Positions 11,572-24,693 are shown, numbered from the stretch's first letter. The stretch: 64,000 nt of DNA from Cubamyces lactineus (GCA_022376465.1 JACDTU010000004.1:2480001-2544000); one strand, 5' to 3'. Program-made: numbers and translations. Notes: generated by a model not told the origin, from the letters alone.

Positions 11572-13288
11572 TCACTCCCGGAACTCCGACTGAGAGCCTT
11601 GCGCAGCAAGCCGACTCTCGAGATTCCTAGAAGCGGCACATCAGTCACTGTTAACAAACCGCCTGAGATGCCAACGCAGTTACCCACCTGAGAGACTCTT
11701 CCTTCGCCAAAAGCTCCTGTCTCTTCTCGTTGATTTCGCGCTGGACGCGAAGCTCGATCTCGCGCAACTACACGGCGATACATCAATATAGTTCCGTAAC
11801 GAGTTCACAGCATATCTGACCTTCTCTTCTTCCCTGCGAAGCTGCTCTTCCTTGAGACGCACGCTCTGGCTGGCAAGCTCCTCCGGCAGGATCGAAGAAT
11901 CCCTGCAATGCTGTCAGTAGATATAACTGGCCTCGTGTCGAAGAATACGCACTGCGTATCGGAGTGCACCGTCCTGGAGAGCTTCTCGGTACGGTACGTC
12001 TCGTAGAGAACGTCATGGGTAAGCGCCTTGAGATCGGCCAAGTGGGTGCTATAGTGCGATAACGTAGTGAGAGAACAGTACGGCATCAGGAGAACCTCTA
12101 TAAACGTACTTGAGGAGAGCACCACGCAGACGGCTAAAGTCGCAGTGCTTGGGGTTGTCGACCTCAGCGATACCCCAAGGGTAGATCCTAGCACGGACGG
12201 GCTGGCCGTCAATCTCAATCTCCTCCTCAGAGCCGATGATGGAGAAGGGCATCATTGCCTGCAATGGGGTTTCAATGGCAAGGTAAAAATCGCTTGGTGT
12301 ATATACTTACACGGAGCTCGCTGTTGTCCTGGATCGTGTCCTCGTCATCCTCCTCGACGTCGTAAGGGAAGTTGTAGACGGGGATGTCGTAGTACTCAAT
12401 GTCCTCCATGATCTAGGGTGGCATGTCAGTGAAGTTGGATTAGCTTCCCTTCTTGGCTGTTACATACCCGCTTCTTAAATCCGCGCAATTCGCTCGGGGT
12501 CAGCGAATCAGCCTTGCCAATGACCGGAATGACATTGACACGAGGGGATAGGCGACGCATGAGCTCGATATCCATCTCCCTCAGCCTGTTGGCATCGTCA
12601 GATCTTGAGACCACTTTGACGTTTGCACATTGAAAACATACGCATGGCCGGTGGGAGGAATGAAGTAGAGCAGTGCGTGCACCCGGTTGTCACGGAAGCG
12701 CGGGTTACGCTTAATACGAGACTCCTCCGCGAGGATATCATCGTACTGGCGTTCGAGGTAGCCAACGATTTCCTGGAAGCTGCATCGCTATGAGTTGGGG
12801 TTGCCTTCAGGCGTATGATACGTGTTACGTACGCGAATTCGTTGTCGATGTTGTCACCGAAACCGGGAGTGTCGACGATGGTCAAGGCAATACGAACGCC
12901 GTCCTCCTCCAGCTCTATATTTGCTCATTGGCGGGAGAGGGTAGTCGAGGATGCGGAAATACACGTACCGACGTTGACAGGCTTGATCCTGATACCCTCC
13001 TCCACATGAGCCGTCTCGGGGCTGTCGCAGACCTTGTGAGGGAGCACCTCAGACTCGCAAAGGGTGTTCACGAAAGTGGTGCGACCAGTACCAGAGGCAC
13101 CTTACGCGAGACGCACACGTCAGTATTGGCCGAGGATGTGATACAAGGTTGCGCGAACGCGAGCGAAACACGGACGTCCACTCGCGTTGGCAGCGCAATC
13201 AGGCGTTCGTGTGCTTACCGACGACCATAACGGTGAACTGAACACCCTTCTTGACTTTGTTGCCCCTGCGTCTGCCTGCGAAAGACAT
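11572..13288 (-). CDS. CDC11: Septin, Cdc11/AspA type
   Basis: Septins are filament-forming GTP-binding proteins at the bud neck, septum and hyphal tip. The start MSFAGRRRGNKVKKG gives a short basic N-terminus. The GTPase motifs follow: P-loop GASGTGRTTF, DTPGFGD (G3), GKADSLTPSE (G4) and RARIYPWGI in the septin unique element. The C-terminus is a charged coiled coil (SVRLKEEQLRREEEK, then REIELRVQREINEKRQELL). The phrases RTTFVNTLCE, THLADLKALTHDVLYE and YRTEKLS match Cdc11/AspA better than Cdc3, Cdc10 or Cdc12. At least eight introns interrupt the gene, including small ones at each end. The last exon encodes NLESRLAAQG and the stop is at 11572. It shares a 213 bp promoter with MSH1. Confidence 0.9.
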
Positions 13289-13501
13289 GGTGATGATGTG
13301 CGGATGGAGGAGAACGAAAGAGACGTCGACGACGTGGGTGACCGCGTTTTCGTCGTGGAGGGGAAGTTTGGACTGGGTCGTCGCAAGTCGCTTGAAACTC
13401 CGACAGACGAGCGCCTACACGCGAACACGGTCTCTGGCGGGTAAGCGCCCGGATAGAGGTCTTCCATAGCGCACTGGCTCTCTGCTACGCTCTCCCCGCG
13501 C
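13289..13501. promoter_or_regulatory. Bidirectional promoter, CDC11 / MSH1
   Basis: Only 213 bp separate the two divergent start codons, so one compact region must drive both genes. It contains an AAGCGCCC octamer at about 13444, a motif that is also repeated near the boxes at 36.5 and 46.3 kb. No TATA box was recognised. Confidence 0.6.
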
Positions 13502-16500
13502 ATGGTCGCGCTCTTCCACCGCCCGCCTCCATGCCATCCCTTCGCATGCTACACTAGAAGACTGCTGGCATTTGACTCCGCAAGGCAGTTCTCGTCGTCC
13601 AGTATCCAGAGAGCTATCGCTGAAGACCCAGATGTGCCTCTGAAGAAACCGAGTGTAACGAAGAAGAGCTATGCCGACCTCCCTTCCGCACGCGTCCGCC
13701 CGGATGGGACCGCGGTGCCTCCTCTGCGCGACTGGCTGGGAGGACTTGTACATGTGCATGACTGTGCTTCTTCCCTACGTGCGCTCTGTTCTGCACGTAA
13801 ATAATATAACGTCGTCTGACTTCTCTTTCGGTTCCGTTTTGCGTGATGAAGCCTCGCGAATTACTCCCGGTATGACAGCCGCGAGGCGGCTGAACAACGC
13901 ACAAGCAGCTGCACTTCAAGAGACGGTTAGAGTTGATACTGCAGAAGCGCATCCTAAGACTGACAGCCAGGAGGTGCCTACTCCTCCTGTCACTAAACGG
14001 CGCAAGCGTCAAAGCAAAGCTCAGAATGCGGCAGGTCCGACAGGTCCGACAATACTATTCGAGATTATGAGCCAGTTGTGATTGACGTTTTCGATAGCTA
14101 TAGGGAATGAGGCCACGCTACCATCGACACCCTTGGCCACCGAAATACTCGATAACCTCACACGATATCCCCATTGTATCTTGCTAACAAGAGTCGGACA
14201 GTTCTATGAGGTACGTTGCTACTTTTGTTTGGCCCCAGTTTGATCTTCTCTCACCTTTCGCAGTCGTATTTCGACCAAGCTGCCGAAGTCGCTCGACTGC
14301 TCAACATCAAGCTCGTTCAGAGGACATGGGGTGGTCAACGCATCCTGATGTGTGGTTTTCCACTCATGCACCTGAACAAGTATCTCAAGGTACTCGTTCA
14401 GGAGCACAACCGGTTCGTCGCGATGTGCGAAGAGTTTGCTAGAGATCCTGCGCTCGGTGCGAAGGGCGGCTTCGATCGAAGAGTCGTACGCATCGTTACC
14501 CCCGGGACACTCATCGACGAACCGTTCTTGGTTCCGTATGAGAACAACTACTTGCTTTCCGTCGTACCCGCGCCTCCATCAGATTGGGAGGAAGGCAACG
14601 TTTCATCGTTGACAAAACTCCCGATTGGCCTCGCTTGGATAGACGTCTCCACCGGAGAGTTCTACACGAAGTCCACCATTCTGTCTAGCCTGAAAGACGA
14701 ACTGGTGCGCATCAGCCCGAAGGAGGTCGTTCTCGATCAGCGGCTAGCTAGAGACGGCGTCCAGCATGTTCGGGACGCGATCGTCGAAGAAGGTTTCTTC
14801 GTGTCCTGGCATACGTCTCCAGAGGAGCCCCCTGCGGACGACGTGATCAGCGTCCCTTCTGCAACGCAAGCAAGCCCGGACGATCTCACTAGCATTCAGA
14901 TGATTGATGGACTACTCCCCGTCCCGCTTTCAGACGAAGAAACGAAGGCAGTCGAACTGCTCACAGCTTTCATGCACGCTAATCTCATGGAGCATATGCC
15001 TTCTCTCTCGACGCCAACCAGAGAGGTGTCGAGCGGCAGGATGCAAATCGACTCGCACACCGTCAAGTCTCTTGAGATACGCGAGGGATTGCGCGATGGC
15101 GGCACGACGGGCAGCTTGCTCAGCGTGATCAAGCGAACGGTGACAACGAGCGGTACTCGTCTCCTTGCTCGATGGCTCTGTGAGCATACTCTTCCTCTGT
15201 TATTCTATTGTCGTGTCATCCTCACAACACCAAGGCTCGCCAAGCACCTCCCTGTCCGAAATCAACGCTCGTCAATCTCTGGTCGCGTTCTTCCACGAGA
15301 AGCCCTACCTCAGACAAGATCTCGTGCAGGTTCTACGCGACGCAGGGGATGCTACGCGCATCGTACAGAAGTTCATGGTTGGTCGAGGCAGCACCTATGA
15401 CCTGTTTGCTATCTGCACCACCGTAGACATTTGGACGTCCATCAAGGACAGGATCTCGATGGAGCGCAAAATGCTGCAGCAAGAAGGCGTAGCCATCGAC
15501 GAGTCCAAGTGGTCCAGCATTGACGCTCTCATGAATCGAATGGGCGATCTCAGTCATTTGGCCCAGAAGATACGGATGGCGCTCACACAGCGCGAAGCTG
15601 CGTTTCCAAGCGAGGAAATGACGGAAGACCTCTCGACCGCATCACCTCCTGCGCAGATGCCAAGGAACCCTTTGGGAATCACCGACTGGTCGATCAACCC
15701 AGAGTGTGTAGATCAACTTCATCGCGTACTGAGATAATGTGTCTGACCTGTATAATAGGTTTTCAGAACGGTTGACGCACCTTCATGCTGCGTTGAAGAA
15801 ACTCCTCGCGAAGAAGGACAAGCTCGAGCATCGGTTACAAGCGACATACGGTGCGTTCGAATCTACTTGGTACCACAGATATATATTCACTGAGCGAAAT
15901 ATACAGAGGCTCCCTCCCTCACGCTTCGCGCCTCTCCGGGCCAAGGGATGCACGTCCACGTTGCACGGAAGAGTCACGCGTACAAGCTGAGAGACTCGGA
16001 GGAGTTCGCTCCTATATCGGAGAGCGGCTCGACGTGCTCTTTCTTCCACAAGGTCAGTGGATGAACTGTTAAGAGCGTCATGTCTCCAATCACTAACACT
16101 GTCGACGACGATGCAGGAATGGGCACAGCTTGCGGCTAAGATATCCGATACCACCTTCGCTATCAGCATGGCAGAGAAGGAGGCATTCGGTCAATTGCGA
16201 CATGAGGTACGTATAATCGCTGGCAGGCCGGATCGGTCAGTAACCTTGCTACAAAGGTCACTATGCACGCATCGACCATCAGGCGTAATGCTCGTATCAT
16301 AGATGAGCTCGATGTGACGTTAGGCTTCGCAAATCTCGCTGCCAGCATGCACTTCGTGCGCCCCATTGTAAAGGAAGGGTGAGACACAGAATGTACCGGC
16401 TAGTGAACATTCGCTGACACAATGTAACCAGGACCTCCTACCATGTCGTGAATGGCCGACATCCCACCGTTGAGCTAGGTCTGCTCACATCAGGACGAGG

Positions 16501-17341
16501 GTTCACCCCGAACACCGTGACCTTCACGCCAGACTCACGACTCCATGTCATCACGGGGCCCAACATGGCAGGAAAGTCTACGTTATTGCGACAAACGGCA
16601 CTCATCGCCATACTGGCGCAAACTGGCTCCTTCGTGCCTGCCGACTATGCCGAGGTCGGGATCGTCGACAGGGTTTTCTCGCGCATAGGCGCGAAGGACG
16701 ACTTGTTCCGCGACCGTAGCACGTTCATGGTGGAGATGTTGGAAGCCGGCGACATTCTTAGACGTGCCACACCAAACAGCCTTGTAAGTGCAGGCTTTCG
16801 CTCTATGGCGGAACCGCATTACTGACAGGTTGGCCGTAGGTCATTATGGACGAAGTTGGGCGAGGCACGACCGTGGAAGATGGCTTGGCGATCGCGTTCG
16901 CTACCGCTCATCACCTCTTGGCCGTGAACGGTTGCCGGGCGATGTTCGCTACTCACTTCCATGAGCTGGCCGACATGCTGGGCTACGACCCCATAACGCA
17001 CAAGGGACAGGGCCCGTTCTCAGACATCGCCTTCTACTGCACAGATGTCGACGAAATCGAGGTGAGCCCCCTGCTTCTTAAGCACCTAAGCACCTTGCGG
17101 AGTCGAAGCTGAACACCTCCCCTCTCAGGACGGCTACTTCACCTACTCTCATAGGCTCCGGCCGGGGGTCAACCGGGACAGCCACGGTCTCAAGGTTGCG
17201 CAGCTGGCGGGCATGCCAGAGGAGGCTATCCAGGTCGCTCGAACCGCTCTGTCGTGGCTGAAGGAACGGTCGGCAGAGCGCTCGGGTCGGGGTGTCGAGT
17301 TGCGGAATCTGGGGCAAGCGTTGGTCACGGATCGGACATGA
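13502..17341 (+). CDS. MSH1: Mitochondrial DNA mismatch-repair protein Msh1 (MutS family)
   Basis: MutS-family ATPase for mitochondrial genome maintenance. The N-terminus ([20 protein letters not shown]) is Arg/Ser-rich without acidic residues, fitting a mitochondrial presequence. Domains follow in order: the mismatch-reading segment [10 protein letters not shown] with the F-x-E motif, the MutS connector, the core/lever domain, and the ATPase with Walker [10 protein letters not shown], an [10 protein letters not shown] segment, Walker [11 protein letters not shown] and the [10 protein letters not shown] switch. The C-terminal part has [29 protein letters not shown] split over two strings here. 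A long linker before the connector and an [12 protein letters not shown] lead-in match Msh1 rather than Msh2-6. About ten short introns are present. The exons between 13740 and 14210 are the least certain. Convergent with aconitase. Confidence 0.87.
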
Positions 17342-17637
17342 GCAGTACGTACGTTGGAGCTTGTTCGGTCTCGATGCGGCGGCGTTTGTACATACCATGG
17401 CTTGCATTGATACCCAGAGTTGAGTGGGCCAGGATAGCAGACCGTGGGGCAAAGACCATCCCAACGCTCGCTCAAAACACCATGAATGATGTGTTGTAGC
17501 GTTGCAGCTCGTGCCAACTTGCTCGCCCATAGACGTCAGATCCTCAGAAAACCCATACTATATCTTACACTATACTAGCAGGTACTCTATCCACCATAGA
17601 TCGAGCTCGCGCAGGTGCGCCCCAGCAACATGCTCCA
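17342..17637. other. Convergent 3' intergenic region
   Basis: The 296 bp lie between the stop codons of MSH1 and aconitase. They must hold both 3' ends; no other element was seen. Confidence 0.5.
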
Positions 17638-20600
17638 TCATGAGCTAGCTGCCGCGCCACCCTCAGCAGCAGAAATCTGCGCACGGATGTGGTTCAGCGC
17701 AGAGCCCGCGCGGAGCCACTTGAGTTGGTCGGCGGACATCGTGTGCCGCACGGGCACCTCAAACGTCTCGCCGTCGCGGCGCGTCACGCGCAGGCGGATC
17801 GCGCGGTCGGACGTGTCGCGGCCCTCGAGCAGGTCGGCGAGCCCGAGCGTCTCGACGACGTCTCCCGAGCCGATCCGGCCGTAATCCGCCTTGTCAACGA
17901 ACCAGAGCGGGAGGATGCCTTGTTTCTGTGGGTGGGAAATAGCATCAGTCAGTTGGGATGGAGTGGAGGATTGGGTTAGGTACGTACTTTGAGGTTGGTC
18001 TCATGGATGCGGGCGAACGAGCGAGCGACGATCATCGCACAACCTGTAGATCGACTTATCATCTGCATGAGTATAGCAATGTGAGAGGGTGCGTACCATA
18101 GAAACGGGGTTGGAGAGCAGCGTGCTCACGGGCGCTGCCCTCGCCGTAGTTTTCGTCGACGATGAGAGCCCAAGGTTGCTTGCGCGCCTTGAAGCGCTTC
18201 GCCACTGCGGGAATGGTGTCCGTCTCCGGCTCTGCAGGCGAGTGCTCGTGGTCGAAGGCGACGTTCACATCACCGCCCTCGTCGTTCACAGCCTGTCCTC
18301 ACAATCAGCACTACAGGTCGAGACACTACATGTTGATCTACAGACCGTGATGACTGTCAAGGGATGGTCAGCGGTGGCTCATCCGATGTGCAATATAGAT
18401 CACTTACGCAAGTTCTCCGAGATGTTCGTCAAGTGGCCTTTGTACTTCAGCCATGGTCCCTGCACACAACGAATTCAATACCTCGATACGAAGGCAGATA
18501 CGCTTCACTTACAGCAGCCGAGATATGATCCGTCGTGCACTTGCCCCTGACGCGCATCAGCACCTTCAGCGGCGGCAGCTCCAACCCCCTCTCGTTGCCC
18601 GAGCCCGGACCAAAGTGGCTCGGGAACGGCTCCAGGATCTCAAGCCGCTGCGAATCCGGACGGATAACGACCTCCGTCTCGGGCTGCGGCTCAGGCATCG
18701 GCTTGGGGTAGTAGCGCGTCTCGCCGGGCGTGAAGCCCGCCTCGGGCAGGTCCTGACCGCGAGGCGGGGTGAAGCGGAAGGACTCGCCGGAGGGGAGCGG
18801 GATCGAATCAGTCATGGGGTTGAAGGAGAGCTTGCCGGAGAACGCCATCGCGGTCACGACGGTCGGCGAGGCGAGGAAGTTCATGGTGAGTCGGTTTCCG
18901 TCGTTGCGCGACTTGAAGTTGCGGTTGAAGGAGGTCAGGATAGCTGTACAACGTGCGAATTAGGTGTGAATGCCGAGTGCGGTGGTGTAATGATGAGCGT
19001 GATGGTGTACTTACCATTCTCCTCGCCCTTCTTGTCCTCGCGCTTCCACTGCAGGAGTCGCTTCAGTATCACGTCATCATACACTTACAGAGGACCATAC
19101 CTGTCCGATACACGGGCCACAAGCGTTAGCCAAGACGGTTGCACCGACATCCTCAAGCTCCTTAGTAATCTGGTCGCGCTCGATCGTCGCCCGGATCTGT
19201 TCTGAGCCAGGAGTGCAAAGGAAGGGGACCTTGGTCTTCAAGCCTGCCTGCTTCGCCTGTCTTGCAAGGTCGGCGACGCTGGTCTGAAATGTCTCTTAGT
19301 CTGCTATTCTGACCGTTTCACGCGAAATGGCGCACCATATCCTCGTACGAGCTGTTCGTGCACGAGCCAATGAGCGCAGCAGACAACTCGTCCTTCCAGC
19401 CGTTCTCCTTCACGAAAGAGCCAAACTTCGAGAGCGGGGTAGCCAAGTCAGGAGTGAAGGGCCCGTTGACCGCGGGCTCGAGCTCAGAGAGGTTCTATGG
19501 CAATTGGTAAGCCTCCGAGTATCTGTTAAATGTCACCACAGAATGGGGACGCACAATTTGGATGATCTCATCGTATTCGGCGTGTTCATCCGCTACCAGG
19601 TATCCGTTGCGAGCAGCCTTGTCCGCTGCTCCCGCCACGGGCGCACGGCCTGTGGCATGAAGATAGGCACGCATACGGGGAGTATACGGGAACGTCGACG
19701 TCGTCGCGCCGACCTCGGCACCCATATTGGCGACAGTTGCCAACCCTGCGCGTACATTTTGAGGACATAGTTGTGAGCCACACTCCGCACAGCTGGCTTA
19801 CCAGTACAAGACTGATTGAAGACACCAGGGCCAAAGTACTCCAGTATTGAGCCCGTTCCTCCCTGAAAGAGCAGCAAATCAGTGACGAGATCCCCACAAT
19901 CCACAATATCACAAATGTACTCACCCGAACCGTTAGCTTACCAGCCAAGTGCAGAATCAAGTCCTTCGGGGTAGTCCAGCCGTTCATCTGTCCAGTCAGG
20001 TGTACACCTACGCTGTGATCGTAAGTAAGGAGCCCAGATTTCGGAAAGGTTCGAACCCACCAATGATCCTTGGTGCCTTCAACTCCCAAGGTGTACCGGT
20101 CAGTGCATCCACAGCATCAGCACCCCCAACACCAATTGCAAGCATGCCCAAACCACCCGCGTTGGGTGTATGCGAGTCTTAACATCATTAGCTGGATTAT
20201 CTGGGGACCTGTATGGGATGGACATACCTGTACCGAGCCTAGAAATCATCTAGTCAGTAACGTCAGAAACATACATGGGCGGACGAAGCGTACATTAGCA
20301 TTCCGGGGGCGGCATAGTTCTCCAGAACAATTTGGTGAATGATGCCAGAACCGGGCTTCCAAAACTCGATGCCGTACTTGCGTGCAGCACTTTCGAGGAA
20401 GTCGAAGACTTCTTGGTTGTTGGCGATAGACCTCTGTTCGTTCATTCGGCTAAACAATGCTTCGGGTCATAAGCAGCTAACATACCTCCAGGTCTTGCTC
20501 CGCGCCCTGGGAAGCTTGGATAAGATGGTCGCAGTGGATACTGGCAGGTACGGCGCATCGCGACATTCCTGCACTCATGAACTGGAGCCTTGGTTGGTGC

Positions 20601-20988
20601 TATGGATGAGCTATGTGATCCCCCGCGGTGAGGGAAATTTCACTCACAGTGCCATCTGAGCAGACGCATCTTGCATAGCGACACGTTCTGGCTTAAGCTG
20701 GAGGTAAGTTTCCCCTCGCTTGATTCCACCGTTAGCCAACGTCCGTTCGGGTTCATGGATGTGACTGTAGAGAATCTTCTCCGCTAGGGTCAACGGACGG
20801 TCGCCGAGGATACGTCGAACATGTGCGAGGTTCTGGATGAGCTTGTTGTATGGCGGGGTTATAGAAGAGCAGTCCTTGCGAAGAAGGGAGGTAGCCTCTG
20901 TTGCCAACGACCTGCGCTGTGCCTGGACGTAGGCGGCGGGCGTGCGGGCGAGGACTCTGCGGGGCAGAGTGCAGGCGTTTTGTCGCAT
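17638..20988 (-). CDS. Aconitate hydratase, mitochondrial (Aco1/Aco2 family)
   Basis: Aconitase isomerises citrate and isocitrate in the TCA cycle using a [4Fe-4S] cluster. The N-terminus, [20 protein letters not shown], is a typical mitochondrial presequence. The exons then give [59 protein letters not shown], the cluster cysteines in [11 protein letters not shown] and [58 protein letters not shown] and [14 protein letters not shown]. All three cluster Cys are present, and the length is about that of the family. Over a dozen introns are seen. The [10 protein letters not shown] and KYGIEFW segments resemble yeast Aco2 slightly more than Aco1, so an alternative role (such as the second aconitase linked to lysine synthesis in yeast) is open. 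The start at 20988 is favoured by the presequence. Confidence 0.9.
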
Positions 20989-22147
20989 AGCGATGAGCAG
21001 GACAGACCAGCAGTCCGTGGTGTTGGTGAGAGCAAGTGCTGGCTACTGAGGACTCTGTGGCAGACGGCGCACTCACTGGCAGCCTGAGCTTGCCGATCCA
21101 AGTCCGAGTCACTCGGAAAAGAAAAACGAAATCCGATCGTCAGTGCTGCACAGACGTCACGCCTCACCGTCTGTGACATTACGTGTTGTCCAATCAGATT
21201 CATCCAATTCGCCCCGAGTCTCGAGAGTCTCGCTGCACCCAGGCTATTATCTCTCTCACCAACAGTTAAGGAAGTAAGTAACCTCGGAAACCAGTCCTAA
21301 CAGTCCTTCGATGTACACGGCATACCTGAATCCGAAGACGGACTAGACCTACTATTGTAAGCGCGAAGACCATCAGCCAGACTTTCTTGCATGGTCATGT
21401 CCTCTGCGAAAAAAAGGTATGCCTGCTACTGCTGTACACTTAGAAAATCCACTGCTCCCGAGGAGTCGTAGTTCGTTCAAGGCTCGAGTTTCTTTTGTTT
21501 TCGAAGCACATGCGACGTGTGACGGTCGCCTGGGCTACCTATATCCTAATCCATGGAACCAGTCGCAATCTAGTAGCTGGATCGGCGACGCTGATATCCC
21601 GGAATCAATGGTCGTACCAATACACAATAACCTGACATCATTGGGTTTGTCGGAGCCGTTCAGTGCTGCTTCCTCGGCCTCATGACTTTGCAACGAAGTT
21701 CCCTGTGTACTGTACCCATCCGGTATGTCTGCTCCTGCCATCACCCGCCAGCCCGAGTAGGCTCTCATCCTGACAACACCAGAAAGACATCACAATGTCG
21801 CCGTTGCCAATGAAGCATCGATGACAATGGTAGGTGCATCCGTGTCCACCGCTTCATATGCGCTGTTTTCAAGTTCACAATTGTTTCAGAATTAATGCTG
21901 TGTAAAGTCGTCTCGAAGCCCCACGCTGTCGCAATGCATGGGGTAGGTAGTAGGTCGCAGCCTCAGTGCTCCCAGATGGCGACTCATCCCTGCTATATAT
22001 CTCAAGGACAACGACCCAACATCTCAAGACACCTCCGCATCACTTCCTACAGCTCTCCACGCACTCATAACCTTCATCGAGTGAGTAGGCATCCGGAACT
22101 CCTAGTGTTCCGAGCCATCAACTCATACCGCTTCAAGACACAGTCAA
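20989..22147. promoter_or_regulatory. Intergenic with divergent promoters, aconitase / F-box-like gene
   Basis: The 1.16 kb region lies between two divergent starts. A TATATAT run at 21994-22000 lies about 150 bp upstream of the F-box-like start and may be its TATA box. Short ORFs here (for example 21419-21685) show no motif. No RNA gene was seen. Confidence 0.45.
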
Positions 22148-23618
22148 TTGTCGCAAATGGAGACGAACGGTGCCATTGGCGTCTCGCCAGCATTGCTGCT
22201 CGACATTTCCTCCTTGGTCATGACGTTCTGCGACCTCCCCACCATGTCCTGCTTGATGCGGACTTGCTCTACGCTCTATGAACACAGCAGCGCCCGTCTC
22301 CTCCGAGATGAACCCACTCTCAAATCTCAAGACGCGGTCATGTCATTCTGCCTATTCATGAACGCCGGCAACGGTGCTCGCTATCCATTCCTGCGAAAAC
22401 TGTGGTTGGATCTCGAAAGCAAACTCGTTCCTAAGCACGTCGGGCGTCACCTCCAATGTCTCTTCAATCAGGTTACGGCCCTCGAGGAGCTCACCATATT
22501 TGGCCTCGACGAACTTTTGGAAACCTATCCACCACTGGCTGGTGCGATCGCTGCATTGACAACCCTCAAGAAGATTTACTTCTACGGCTGTCGCCATCGT
22601 GCCATCGAAGACCTCATGCCTCAAATACGATCTCCGCTGACCCATATCAGTGTCGGTTTCCGTCCCGAGGACGAGCCTACGTTCTTGGAGTCTCTCAGCG
22701 ACCGGGAGCTCTTAGGTTACCATCCTGTACGGATGCTCTCGCGGTTCGCAGGCACCCTCGAAAGTGTAGACACGGACTACGGTGCAAGTGGGCTCACCGG
22801 CAAAATCAAGTCTAGGACGGTATATCCTCTCGTGCGCGAGCTCTGGCTGTCGGACGGTTGGCCTACAATGAGGCCGTGGATCGACGCTTTCCCTGCCCTT
22901 CGGCGACTTTCTAACTTCACCGATGAGTGCAACAGCGACATTCTAGCACGGGAACCCAGACAGAAGAACATGGATGGCCAGTTAAGTGACGGCAGCTGGG
23001 CAGCTCTTGAAGAATGCTCCGGGTCCATATACGGAGTCTACGTTCTTGGACTCACCTGCCCTGTCGAGCGTATGATGCTTAGTGAAATCTCCGCGGACTT
23101 CCACGTGCAGATGTTACTCGAGCTGTTGGCCATTGCGCGGCCCGTACACCTTCATCTGCAGGTCAACAGGAGACTTCTAGGCGGTACCGTGGAAGAGGGA
23201 ATCCCCGCCACTTTCCGCCGACATAGTGCGCAACTCATGCTAGTCAGGAAGCTGGAGCTCCAAGTTTCTGTTAAGGGAGAAGACTCCGTGTCAGGCCCGT
23301 ACGGTGTACTCTCGGAGATGGTGCGCCCCTTCTACACCTCGAATACACCAACACTTAAGTTATGCTGACAATAATCAGGAACATGTCATAGACGCACTCG
23401 CGCACCTTGCTTTAACGCACTTAAAGTTGAGCGTATTCCTGGACGAGGATCCCACTCCGTCGCAATCTGCAGGACCCTGGAAGCCTCGAATCCGCGATGC
23501 ATGCGATGTCTGTGCCCAGCGAGCTATCGCGGCCATTGGTTCCTTGGCGCATGCGACTGTGACCGTGCAGACTCCAGGAGAAGGGCCGGTGATTGTCTCA
23601 GAAGCCGGCCGGGGGTAG
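22148..23618 (+). CDS. F-box/LRR-like protein of agaricomycete type
   Basis: The N-terminus has a weak F-box-like pattern: LLLDISSLVMTFCDLPTMS, then LMRTCSTLYEHSSARLL. Irregular leucine-rich repeats follow (LRKLWLDLE, LEELTIFGLDELL, LKKIYFYGC, VRELWLSDGW). Such proteins are highly multiplied in wood-decay basidiomycetes and are presumed SCF adaptors; the substrate is unknown. The long first exon reads to an apparent stop at 23368. An intron at about 23307-23379 (donor near GTACTC, acceptor AATCAG) instead joins it to EHVIDALAHLALTHLKLSV, which continues the repeat pattern to the stop at 23618. The exact donor is uncertain. The second ATG (METNGAIG, 22157) could be the true start. Confidence 0.7.
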
Positions 23619-23757
23619 TTTAGAGAATCTCCTATATGTATTGGGCTCGTACCACAATCACAGCGGACGAGACGCATCACGGTGGAAGGTCTGTGTGATG
23701 GCACGGTCAATTCATCCACAACTAGTTGGATCTCGACGCTATCCGGACGCATCACTA

Positions 23758-24693
23758 TTATACTCCATTGTCGGACACATCACCACCGGTAGCACAGCCA
23801 GTCTGCGAGGTACCAGCACCACCGGCGTTGTCTGGCAAATGTGATTCAGGACTGTGCGCAATGAAAGGGGCCAAAACGGCACTCACTCGAGTCGATGTTC
23901 ATGACGCCGCCCGAGTTCCAGACGCTACCTCCTTCGGCATCCCCAGAGCTGCCAGAGTAGGCGTTACCACCCGAGCCGCGACCATTACCGTGTCCGCCGT
24001 TCGCGCAGCCCGAGAGAGAGCCTCCGCCCGCGCCGGCGTTGTTGGAATTCATGTTGAACAGCGTCGGCATTCCGCTGTTGCCGTGATTCACGACGTCACC
24101 ACCGTTCACGTTACCGCTGTTGCCGGTGTACGCGTTGCCACCCAAGGTACCGTCGTCCGTCGTCCGCTTCTCCACGAATGCGCCAAGTTCGGGAACCGAG
24201 CTGACCATGCGTGTAAGTTACGGCTGCACAGTACTGCAAAAGGCAGGGATGCGCACGATGGGTTTTCAAACACTTTGTCTGTATCAGTCGCGTATTCCCG
24301 GATATAATGGAGACTTGTATGGCGGAGGGGGTTGTCTCCAGCGGATTGGCTGTCACGCTCAAGACCATCACCTGGGTAAAGGCGGGGGCCGATCCTGGCA
24401 AAGATCAGTCAATCCGTGCATCGGGCCTTTGTGGTGGCGTATTGAACTCACTTGCGCTCAAGCCACGTCTGAGGCTGGTGGTCCGGGGAGGCATCTCGGA
24501 TCTCCTTGATTCCAATGCGAGGATGAGCATGGTCCATCATGGTGTCCTTGGCGGGCGCGCTCGAGCCGGGCTTGGAGACCGCAAAGACATCCGAGCTGTA
24601 GCTACCGGGAGTGGGGAACGGCGCGCCGCTCACAAGCGCAGGGCTAAGAGTCGCCGCCGCGAAGAAGGCGCACGCGAGGCTGGGGGTGCGCAT
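23758..24693 (-). CDS. Gly/Asn-rich secreted repeat protein
   Basis: The start at 24693 gives a signal peptide, MRTPSLACAFFAAATLSPAL, with cleavage near VSG-AP. Four exons are joined: the leader exon (ends ...TWLERK), a small exon (DRPPPLPR), a large Gly/Asn/Ser-rich exon (from SVPELGAFVEKR) and a final exon (NNAGGAGTSQTGCATGGD) to the stop at 23758. Two repeat types can be seen: GGNAYTGNSGNVNGG against GGNAYSGSSGDAEGG, and SNNAGAGGGSLSGCANGG against SNNAGGAGTSQTGCATGG. Spaced single cysteines in GCANGG and GCATGG could pair. It is distantly similar to the secreted gene at 35.4-36.4 kb. No known domain; a cell-wall or extracellular matrix role is a guess. Confidence 0.7.

Noticed and set aside
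20040..20060. GGTTCGAACCC, resembling a tRNA T-arm
   Set aside because: Lies in an aconitase intron/exon area; no acceptor stem, D-arm or anticodon arm can be drawn around it.
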